A stretch of DNA of 5,327 bases from an uncultured Lachnospiraceae bacterium (GTDB taxonomy: Bacteria > Bacillota > Clostridia > Lachnospirales > Lachnospiraceae): positions 1 to 5,327 of the forward strand of contig CAMTBF010000279.1 in NCBI GenBank assembly GCA_947068385.1, in the 5' to 3' direction. Of the stretch, positions 1 to 5,327 are shown piece by piece. The translations under genes and the position numbers were made by a program. Each line of letters begins with the position of its first letter. The first letter of the stretch is position 1. Below the pieces are notes generated by a model. The model made no database searches. It had not been told where the DNA came from and was given only the letters and a program-made list of their open reading frames with translations.

Positions 1-38
1 ACATGCCGCCTATCAGGATACCTTCGTATCCGATTTTC

Positions 39-206
39 TTAAGTCCTATCCAAAAGCCCCCTGTAGTTCTCGATCCATGCCTCCCGATTCCCCGTCAGCG
101 TCACCTTCATGGCGCCCATGCAGATGTCCTTGGGGAACCGCAGGGAGTCGATCAGGGATTCCTTTCTCTCCTCGTTCCTCTGGATGCGGTCATTGTTTCT
201 TCTCAT
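39..206 (-). CDS. yqfC: YabP/YqfC-family sporulation protein, N-terminal part ending at an early stop
   Basis: Reading from ATG at 206-204, the 55-residue product starts MRRNNDRIQRNEERKESLID and continues through a segment with FPKDICMGAMKVTLTGN and then EAWIENYRGLL. This matches the start of the YabP/YqfC family, where a short basic/polar N-terminus is followed by a 'P-x-D ... x-T-G-N-x-x-x-x-IENYRG' beta-rich core. In Bacillus, yqfC is a mother-cell sporulation gene; the biochemical role of the protein is not settled. Family members are usually about 90-100 residues, but this frame stops at TAA (41-39) directly after GLLDRT, losing the second half of the domain. The 38 bases left to the window edge are open in another frame, so a nonsense change, a frameshift near the G5/T4 runs at 51-60, or an assembly error are all possible. 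The only ribosome-site candidate is a weak GGGA close to the start. The family call is fairly firm; the status as an intact gene is not. Confidence 0.6.
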   Translation of the reverse strand: MRRNNDRIQRNEERKESLIDSLRFPKDICMGAMKVTLTGNREAWIENYRGLLDRT

Positions 207-292
207 GTTCCCATTATATTACCGCTGCGGAAAAACTATGCCCCCTTTCACACCGCCGCCCTCCCGTCCGGGCCGGCCCCAGGAATGCCTCG

Positions 293-1597
293 CTACCTTA
301 GGATGCCCTTGATGAAAGCCGTCCTCTCCGGGGCCTCCCCGGCAATGGTGCAGGCCTTCAGATAGCGCGTCCGGGCCTGCTCCGCCTTGCTCCCGTCATT
401 GGCGTGTATCATCGCCAGGGGTTCCCCTGCCTCCACGTAGTCTCCCACCTTTTTGCACAATACCAGGCCTACGGACAGGTCGATTTCGCTCTCCTTGGTC
501 TCCCTGCCCCCGCCTAAGATTAGGGAGCAGATTCCCACCTCGTCGCAGACGATGCGGGTCAGGTACCCGCTCTCAGGCGCAGGTACAGGCAGGACAATAG
601 CAGCCCTGGGCAACAGTTCCGGATGGTATACTACATGGTTGTCTCCGCCCTGGGCCTCCACGAATTCGGCCAGCTTCTTCAGGGCGCTTCCGTCCGCTAT
701 CACGCCGCGCAGGGCCGCCTCCGCCTCCCGGGCGCTTTCCGCCTTTCTGCCCGCCATCAGCATCTGGCTCCCCAGGGTCAGGCACAGCTCCAGGAAATCC
801 GCCGGGCCATGCCCCTCCAGGGTGTCGATGGCCTCCCTTACCTCCAGGGCGTTCCCCACCGCGAAGCCCAGGGGCTGGTCCATGTCGGAGATCACCGCTA
901 TCGTCCTGCGCCCGGCATTCTTGCCGATCTTCACCATCTCCTCCGCCAGGGCCCTTGCCTCTGCCTCCTGCTTCATGAACGCCCCGCTGCCCGTCTTCAC
1001 GTCCAGGACGATCGCGTCCGCACCGGCGGCCAGCTTCTTGCTCATGATGGAGCTGGCGATCAGGGACAGATTGTCCACCGTGGCCGTCACGTCCCGCAGG
1101 GCGTAGAGCTTCTTGTCCGCGGGGGCAAGGTCGGCTGTCTGGCCCATGATGGCTATGCCGATACGGTTCACGTTTTCGATGAAGCGCTCCGTGGTGAGGG
1201 CCGTGGTGAAGCCCAGGAAGCTCTCCAGCTTGTCGATGGTGCCGCCGGTATGGCCCAGCCCTCTGCCGCTCATCTTGGCCACGGGGATGCCGCAGGCCGC
1301 CACCATGGGAGCCAGGGCCAGGGACGTCTTGTCGCCCACGCCTCCCGTGCTGTGCTTGTCCACCTTCACGCCCCTGATGCCCGACAGGTCCAGCCTGTCC
1401 CCGCTGTCCGCCATGGCCATGGTCAGGGCCAGCGTCTCGGCCTCGGTCATCTTCCGGAAATAGATCGCCATCATCAGGGCGGACACCTGATAGTCCGGGA
1501 TATCGCCCTTCGTATAGCCCTCTATGAAAAAGTCGATCTCTTCCTTTGTGAGCTCGCCGCCGTTCCTTTTCTTCATGATGATGTCGTACATCCTCAT
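293..1597 (-). CDS. pdp: Pyrimidine-nucleoside phosphorylase
   Basis: This cytoplasmic salvage enzyme splits uridine, thymidine and deoxyuridine with phosphate into the free base and (deoxy)ribose 1-phosphate. The 434-aa product has the length usual for the Bacillus/Clostridium dimeric enzyme (about 433). Visible motifs are the phosphate-binding [13 protein letters not shown] (residues 81-93), the thymidine/pyrimidine phosphorylase signature [17 protein letters not shown] (110-126), ALRDVTATV with Arg168, SSIMSKK (182-188, Ser183 and Lys187 positioned to bind the base), and [13 protein letters not shown] (197-209). The C-terminal alpha/beta part, including LILGGGRE and [18 protein letters not shown], is intact. 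The frame stays open upstream to an ATG at 1690, but that start would overlap the hydrolase gene; ATG 1597 gives the family N-terminus [17 protein letters not shown] and has an ideal ribosome site. It follows the hydrolase by 52 nt with no visible terminator, so co-transcription is likely. E. coli-type deoA is the nearest alternative name. Confidence 0.96.
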   Translation of the reverse strand: MRMYDIIMKKRNGGELTKEEIDFFIEGYTKGDIPDYQVSALMMAIYFRKMTEAETLALTMAMADSGDRLDLSGIRGVKVDKHSTGGVGDKTSLALAPMVAACGIPVAKMSGRGLGHTGGTIDKLESFLGFTTALTTERFIENVNRIGIAIMGQTADLAPADKKLYALRDVTATVDNLSLIASSIMSKKLAAGADAIVLDVKTGSGAFMKQEAEARALAEEMVKIGKNAGRRTIAVISDMDQPLGFAVGNALEVREAIDTLEGHGPADFLELCLTLGSQMLMAGRKAESAREAEAALRGVIADGSALKKLAEFVEAQGGDNHVVYHPELLPRAAIVLPVPAPESGYLTRIVCDEVGICSLILGGGRETKESEIDLSVGLVLCKKVGDYVEAGEPLAMIHANDGSKAEQARTRYLKACTIAGEAPERTAFIKGILR

Positions 1598-1606
1598 ATT
1601 TTGCCG

Positions 1607-1614
1607 CCTCCTTT
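1607..1614 (-). promoter_or_regulatory. Ribosome binding site fixing the phosphorylase start
   Basis: On the minus strand the sequence is AAAGGAGG followed by a 9-nt spacer and ATG at 1597. This near-perfect anti-16S match decides for the start at 1597 over the in-frame ATG at 1690, which lies inside the end of the hydrolase gene and would add 31 residues unlike the family. Confidence 0.85.
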
Positions 1615-1649
1615 CAATACTCCCCGATCCGTATCCGTCTTCCGGATTT

Positions 1650-4412
1650 TCAGTCGCCCGATTCCTTTCCCGGAATTCTGCCCTCCGCATACAGCCTCAC
1701 AGGCCCCAGCAGGCCGCTGGGGGCGATCTGCATGTATTCGGAGAACCGTTCCCGGATTCTGTGCACCAGGGTATTGGCCACCTCCACCTCAATCAGGTTC
1801 TCGCCCTCCCTGGCGGCTTCGGAAATGTCCCACAGATAGGGCGGGCAGATCCGCATGCCCAGGCTCCGGCCGTTTACGGTCAGCTTGGCCGTGCCGCCCA
1901 CGCAGCCCAGATCCAGTCCTGCCTTTTTGCCGCCTGTCAGGAGGAGCTTCGTGCGATACCGCATCCGTCCTGAGAAGCGGGGCCAGCCATCCCTGCCTGT
2001 AATGGAGAACAGCTCCGACCCCTCCCTGACCGTCCGGAAATGCTCCTCTTTCCCCTCCTCCAGCAGGGCGATCTCCCACAGAAGCCCGGGCATGTCCGCT
2101 TCCTCCCATTCCGCCTGAGGCTCCAGCCCTTTCAGGAAGCTATCCGGCAGCTCGTCGAACAGCAGAATCTCCGACTGGTAGGGCACAAGCCGCACCCGCA
2201 CCCTGCCGTCCGGTGTACGATCCCGGCCGATCTTCCCGTTCAGCAGATCCAGCCGCAGGAAATCGCCCCGGCAGGGAAGCTGGATGGTCTCGTCCACCGC
2301 TTCGCCCACGTCTTCCCAGAACAGCATGAACCAGGACGCGGTTCCCCTGACGAAATGGCCGATGCGCAGATGGGGCGCTCCCTCCGTATACAGCCAGGCA
2401 AGCTGCCGATTCCTGATAGTGGAGACTAACTGCTCTGCCATGAAAGCCTCCCCCATTCCCGTCCCTCCGTCTGCGGCTTCACAATTTCCTCCGGCCTCTC
2501 GTCCTCGAAGGCCTCCCAGGATTTCTCCCTCTTCCTCCTTCAGCCAGAACACCGGAAGGCCTTCCCGGGAAAAGCGCTCCGCCAGGCTATGCAGCTCCCG
2601 CGGATACCGCTCCGCGTAAGGAATCGCCAGGAAACGGTGGCTGTGGCCGTTCACCACTAGCCTCCCGTCCTCGATGACAGCCTCCCTCAGCGCGTCCAGA
2701 GGCAGGAAGTCGAAATCCACATGGGCATCGTACAGCATTTTCGAAGACGCGTCCATCGTCCGGCGGGAGGGCGTGCTCATCCACTCAGCCTCCGCCATAT
2801 AGAAGACAGCCCCGTCTGTCTGCAGGTCCGCGCCCTCCAGCAGATGGCTCACCCGGTTCACGTAACGCATCAGCTCGGAGAACCCTTCATACTGGGGATT
2901 GTTCCCCTGGGCATAGAAGTGCGGCGGGCAGTCCTTGTCCGGATACAGATCCGTAAAGGCATGGGGGACGAACCTGTTGATGCCCCGGACCAGCAGGAAG
3001 TCCATGAGCCATTTCATGCAGGCCGTATCCTCCGCCCAGCCATACGCGCCGAACACCTCGCACATGGCCACGCCCCGCATCCTGGGCTCTATCCTGGCCA
3101 GGGATGTGCCGAGCTTGGGCAGCACATAATGGAAGAACTCATGCCCTGCCGTACCGTTGGCTATCCGCGCCGACACGTCCAGATCCGCGAAGCCCGGCAT
3201 CACCTGGTGGAGCACGATGTCGATGCCGCTCATGTCCTGTCCGGCCAGGGCACGGAAATAATGCCCGGCGGAACAGCCCAGGCGCATATGGGCGTTCATG
3301 TCCTCAATCACATGTCCGGTATAGAGCACACCGTGAGCCCGACACCACTCTCCCAGCTGCATGGAGAAGTTCCGCTGCCAGAGCTTCGTGACTGCGTCCA
3401 TATAGGAGAGGCGAACCTGTGCCGACGCATCCTCCGCCATCGGATACCAGAGGCCCGGCAGAAGGCTCAGCAAGGATTGGCTATCCAGCCCCTCGTTTTC
3501 CGGCCATTGCCTCGGCGGCTTCCCCTCACCCGGCCGCGCCTGCGTCGGTCTCCCCTGTTCCGGCTGCTGTCCGGCCAGCCTCCGCTCCCCATCCCACTGC
3601 GCTGCCATCTCCTCCGGCAAAGCATCGCTCCAGGGAAACGCCATCCCAGGCCGTCCTACAGTTCTGTAATAGAATCCTGCATCCTGCCCCCATGGTCCCA
3701 GATAAGGGCTGCCAAGCTCCGGCTCGTCCGAGAAGAATCCTACCAAAGTATTGCCGAAATATTCGGAGAAATGCTCATAATGGGGCTCATACACCGACTC
3801 GATCAGAGCCTGCACCGACTCCCTGTCGATGCCGTTGACATAATCCCGGTTGCCCTTCCTGGTCCTGATCAGGAAGAAGATACGGTAGAACCCCTCCGGC
3901 ACGTCCCAGAACAAAAGCCCCTCGGCCATGTCCTCCAGAAGGATCCCCTCTCCCGCCAGCAGGTCCCCTGCGTCCCCCCGCCTGTAGGCCACCGCGCCCA
4001 GCAGCTCCTCGTCGTCCTCCGCGTCCAGCTTCGGCACCAGCACCGCCGCCCCCTGCATGGGGCCCGCCACATCCACATGGTGCTCCCTGACAAACCACCG
4101 GCGGCGCTCCGGATACTTCTCCTTCAGGATTCCATTGGCATAGCCCGTGGGGAAATGCTTGTCATCCAGGATCCAGACCTTCATGTCCCGCTTCCTGGCC
4201 TCCCGAAGGATTACGGCCACGTCGTCCCACCAGCCCTGCCTGCCGAACTCCTCATGGGGCCTGGACTCCACGCAGAAGGCTCCGCATCCGCTCTCCTGAA
4301 TCTTTTGGATGCGCTCCGCAAGGCCTTCCCTGCCTCCTTCGTGCAGCCACATAAAAGGGAACAGGTAGTTTCCGCCCTTTCCCTCCAGCACCTCTGTCAA
4401 ACGTTTGTCCAT
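1650..4412 (-). CDS. GH106-like glycoside hydrolase (putative alpha-L-rhamnosidase), cytoplasmic
   Basis: The 920-aa product has a large N-terminal (beta/alpha)8-type hydrolase region (about 1-525), a middle alpha/beta region (about 530-690), and a C-terminal beta-sandwich (about 805-910). Motifs are [13 protein letters not shown] (224-236), [16 protein letters not shown] (364-379), and [10 protein letters not shown] (450-459) followed by [21 protein letters not shown] (466-486). The last block follows the GH106 pattern 'AEAF...W...LK...D.AF..G.NR...H.F'. The C-terminus has [20 protein letters not shown] (844-863) and [10 protein letters not shown] (899-908), typical of the jelly-roll domain that closes such enzymes. 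Known GH106 enzymes are inverting and use two carboxylates; Glu452 and Glu370 (or Asp371) are my candidates, by inference. The N-terminus ([14 protein letters not shown]) has no signal peptide or membrane segment, so it should act inside the cell on imported sugars. Odd features are a Pro/Gln/Arg/Gly-rich stretch at 273-312 and a Gly/Glu-rich stretch at 634-655. It has its own promoter. The family is fairly likely; the substrate is unproven, and it may be a GH106 relative with another activity. Confidence 0.75.
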   Translation of the reverse strand: MDKRLTEVLEGKGGNYLFPFMWLHEGGREGLAERIQKIQESGCGAFCVESRPHEEFGRQGWWDDVAVILREARKRDMKVWILDDKHFPTGYANGILKEKYPERRRWFVREHHVDVAGPMQGAAVLVPKLDAEDDEELLGAVAYRRGDAGDLLAGEGILLEDMAEGLLFWDVPEGFYRIFFLIRTRKGNRDYVNGIDRESVQALIESVYEPHYEHFSEYFGNTLVGFFSDEPELGSPYLGPWGQDAGFYYRTVGRPGMAFPWSDALPEEMAAQWDGERRLAGQQPEQGRPTQARPGEGKPPRQWPENEGLDSQSLLSLLPGLWYPMAEDASAQVRLSYMDAVTKLWQRNFSMQLGEWCRAHGVLYTGHVIEDMNAHMRLGCSAGHYFRALAGQDMSGIDIVLHQVMPGFADLDVSARIANGTAGHEFFHYVLPKLGTSLARIEPRMRGVAMCEVFGAYGWAEDTACMKWLMDFLLVRGINRFVPHAFTDLYPDKDCPPHFYAQGNNPQYEGFSELMRYVNRVSHLLEGADLQTDGAVFYMAEAEWMSTPSRRTMDASSKMLYDAHVDFDFLPLDALREAVIEDGRLVVNGHSHRFLAIPYAERYPRELHSLAERFSREGLPVFWLKEEEGEILGGLRGREAGGNCEAADGGTGMGEAFMAEQLVSTIRNRQLAWLYTEGAPHLRIGHFVRGTASWFMLFWEDVGEAVDETIQLPCRGDFLRLDLLNGKIGRDRTPDGRVRVRLVPYQSEILLFDELPDSFLKGLEPQAEWEEADMPGLLWEIALLEEGKEEHFRTVREGSELFSITGRDGWPRFSGRMRYRTKLLLTGGKKAGLDLGCVGGTAKLTVNGRSLGMRICPPYLWDISEAAREGENLIEVEVANTLVHRIRERFSEYMQIAPSGLLGPVRLYAEGRIPGKESGD

Positions 4413-4416
4413 GCCG

Positions 4417-4424
4417 CTCCTCCT
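4417..4424 (-). promoter_or_regulatory. Ribosome binding site of the hydrolase gene
   Basis: The minus strand reads AGGAGGAG, with the AGGAGG core 6 nt before ATG at 4412. It is a strong site and the only credible start for the hydrolase; no longer in-frame start has such a site. Confidence 0.8.
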
Positions 4425-4455
4425 GTGTTTTGCTTTGCGTTTGTCTCTACTGCTT

Positions 4456-4485
4456 ATTATACAACTCTCTTTACGAATATTTCAA
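4456..4485 (-). promoter_or_regulatory. Sigma-A-type promoter for the hydrolase-phosphorylase unit
   Basis: On the minus strand there is a -35 box TTGAAA (4485-4480, 5 of 6 to TTGACA), an 18-bp spacer, and a perfect -10 box TATAAT (4461-4456). The predicted transcript starts near 4450-4448, giving a leader of about 36-38 nt that contains the AGGAGG site. It sits in the most AT-rich part of the window, between the hairpin and the hydrolase start. A copy of the heptamer AGAGTTG overlaps the -35 box and a second copy abuts the -10 box, which suggests regulation by a DNA-binding protein. No transcription data support it; the call rests on box quality, spacing and position. Confidence 0.75.
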
Positions 4486-4489
4486 CTCT
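4462..4489 (-). repeat. Direct repeat AGAGTTG x2, 21-bp period, over the promoter (candidate operator)
   Basis: Minus-strand AGAGTTG occurs at 4489-4483 and again at 4468-4462, exactly 21 bp apart, which is two helical turns. Similarity extends past the heptamer (plus-strand pattern CAACTCTyTTnnC). Direct repeats about 21 bp apart are a known site layout for AraC-family regulators, which often control sugar loci in this group. Here the copies flank the promoter spacer, a position that would suit either activation at -35 or repression. The identity of any regulator is unknown. Confidence 0.35.
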
Positions 4490-4499
4490 TTTCCCATAC

Positions 4500-4540
4500 A
4501 TCAGGCGGAACAATCTTCCGAACCGATTGTTCCGCCTGAT
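4500..4540 (-). terminator. Long perfect hairpin after the binding-protein gene (terminator or 3' stabiliser)
   Basis: Positions 4500-4515 and 4525-4540 are perfect reverse complements, giving a 16-bp stem with a 9-nt loop (4516-4524). The arm reads TCAGGCGGAACAATC plus one flanking A-T pair. It starts 40 nt after the stop codon of the substrate-binding protein and 15 bp before the -35 box of the hydrolase promoter. Neither side has a good U-run, so it is not a textbook intrinsic terminator on either strand. It may still end or protect the binding-protein transcript. Confidence 0.55.
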
Positions 4541-4580
4541 AAATTCCTTCCTATGTTTCCGCATAGCCTGTTTTCAGTCC

Positions 4581-5327
4581 CTACTGGCCTGCTTTCCACT
4601 CCTCCAACTGTCTCTGGACTTCCTCCACTATCTTTTCCGAGCCGTTGGCCTTCAGCTTTTCGATGAACTCGTCAAGGGTCTGGTTCACGGCCTCCTGGGA
4701 TGCCAACTGCCCTGTGTTCAGCCTGGAGGTGTACTCCGCTTCCACGCTGGAGCATGCGGCAATCTCATTGGCGATGGGCTCCGTATCCACCACGAATCCC
4801 ATATGGGCCGCGACCAAAGCCTCGTCGTTGTACTTCTTGATGTTCTCCAGCACCGCCCGGTCAGGCCCTACATAGGATTCCGGCCCGTCCACGATGGTCA
4901 GGTTCCCCGCGTAGATGCCGTACCACTCCAGCCATCCCGCATTGGACACATCGGCGTTGCGGTTGCATAGCTGTATCTTGCCGTCTCCATCGTACTCCCA
5001 GTGCTCTCCCTCCACGCCGAACCGAAGCAGGGTGGCCACATAAGGGTCGCTGTTGAGCAGATTCAGCACCATCATAGCCCGCTCCGGATTCTTGCAGTTG
5101 GCGCCGATTGCGGTTCCCACACCTGTATAGTTGGAAGTATCCGTCCACACCTTATCGAAGACCTTGAGCTTCGTCTTGTAGGCATCCCCATGGAGATCCT
5201 CGCTGATCCAGGTATAACCCCAGGCAGGACACAGAAGCGTGGAGGGCTCATAGATTACAGGACCATCCAGGCTATTGTAGTCATAGGCAAACACCCCTTC
5301 CTTGTTATAAAATCCCTCCCGACAGTG
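4581..5327 (-). CDS. ABC-transporter sugar substrate-binding protein (LipO/DUF3502 type), C-terminal part
   Basis: The last 248 residues of an extracytoplasmic solute-binding protein are present; the frame is open to the window edge, so the N-terminus and the expected lipoprotein signal are missing. Recognisable blocks are NCKNPERAMMVLNLLNSDPY (in-window residues 83-102) followed by LLRFGVEGEHWEYDGDGKI, the conserved hinge/C-lobe region of family 1 binding proteins. Near the end GFVVDTEPIANEIAACSSV and EYTSRLNTG, followed by a helix ending EEVQRQLEEWKAGQ, match the DUF3502-type C-terminal domain of LipO-like proteins. These are anchored outside the membrane and deliver oligosaccharides to a two-permease ABC importer. 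A GTG at 5294 is internal, not the start: the upstream codons (HCREGFYNKEG) continue the family sequence. The intracellular hydrolase next to it suggests its cargo is that enzyme's substrate. The ligand cannot be read from the sequence. Confidence 0.88.
   Translation of the reverse strand, partial: HCREGFYNKEGVFAYDYNSLDGPVIYEPSTLLCPAWGYTWISEDLHGDAYKTKLKVFDKVWTDTSNYTGVGTAIGANCKNPERAMMVLNLLNSDPYVATLLRFGVEGEHWEYDGDGKIQLCNRNADVSNAGWLEWYGIYAGNLTIVDGPESYVGPDRAVLENIKKYNDEALVAAHMGFVVDTEPIANEIAACSSVEAEYTSRLNTGQLASQEAVNQTLDEFIEKLKANGSEKIVEEVQRQLEEWKAGQ

Noticed and set aside
17..32. A small inverted repeat, GGATAC-CTTC-GTATCC, just beyond the early yqfC stop.
   Set aside because: A 6-bp stem is short enough to occur by chance and may be ordinary coding sequence; on the minus strand no U-run follows it.
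207..292. A terminator after the phosphorylase in the G/C-rich gap (GGGCCGGCCC and nearby G runs).
   Set aside because: The GC palindrome has no loop and no following U-run; the later T5 run is not preceded by a stem.
1622..1649. A short stem (ATCCG-GAAGA-CGGAT) between hydrolase and phosphorylase as a terminator.
   Set aside because: The stem is only 5 bp and no U-run follows it on the minus strand, so it should not stop transcription.
1598..1690. An N-terminal extension of the phosphorylase starting at ATG 1690.
   Set aside because: It would overlap the hydrolase gene by 41 bases, adds 31 charged residues unlike the family, and ignores the ideal ribosome site in front of 1597.
623..2002. 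A 459-codon open frame on the plus strand, antisense to the phosphorylase and the end of the hydrolase.
   Set aside because: It is a mirror of the phosphorylase codons, with repetitive Gln/His/Arg/Gly composition and no family motif.
2721..4970. A 749-codon open frame on the plus strand, antisense to the hydrolase, the gap, and the end of the binding protein.
   Set aside because: It crosses two well-supported genes and their promoter region, has no ribosome site, and its translation is rich in His, Arg, Pro and Leu with no recognisable domain. GC-rich third positions on the coding strand make stop codons rare on the opposite strand.
5292..5294. GTG at 5294 as the start of the binding-protein gene.
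   Set aside because: The frame continues without a stop to the window edge with family-like sequence, there is no ribosome site, and starting here would remove most of the protein.

Overview
The window looks like chromosomal DNA from a spore-forming, GC-rich member of the Bacillota, most likely a gut-type Lachnospiraceae. The reasons are strong AGGAGG-type ribosome sites, a YqfC-family sporulation protein, a Bacillus/Clostridium-type pyrimidine-nucleoside phosphorylase, and a LipO-like sugar-binding protein with a C-terminal DUF3502-type domain. This placement comes from reading protein motifs, not from a database search. All four genes I can support lie on the minus strand, so transcription runs from high to low coordinates.

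Layout in transcription order. (1) From 5327 to 4581 is the C-terminal part of an ABC-transporter substrate-binding protein; its N-terminus, and perhaps its permeases, lie outside the window. (2) The gap 4580-4413 holds a perfect 16-bp hairpin (4500-4540), then a near-consensus sigma-A promoter (-35 at 4480-4485, -10 at 4456-4461) with a 21-bp-spaced direct repeat over it, then a strong ribosome site. (3) From 4412 to 1650 is a 920-aa glycoside hydrolase resembling family GH106 (alpha-L-rhamnosidase-like), with no signal peptide and so probably cytoplasmic. (4) After a 52-nt gap, 1597-293 is a complete 434-aa pyrimidine-nucleoside phosphorylase. (5) After an 86-nt gap, 206-39 encodes the N-terminal half of a YabP/YqfC-type sporulation protein, which meets a stop codon much earlier than the family normally does.

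How the parts fit: the binding protein and the hydrolase make a plausible import-then-cleave pair for a plant or host oligosaccharide, perhaps rhamnose-containing. The hairpin and new promoter suggest the two are transcribed separately. The phosphorylase has no evident promoter of its own and is probably co-transcribed with the hydrolase. It and yqfC look like conserved housekeeping/sporulation genes, so the window probably spans the edge between an accessory carbohydrate locus and core genome. I found no RNA gene, CRISPR array, insertion sequence or clearly novel system. The most interesting points are the promoter-hairpin region, the odd insertions in the hydrolase, and the interrupted yqfC.
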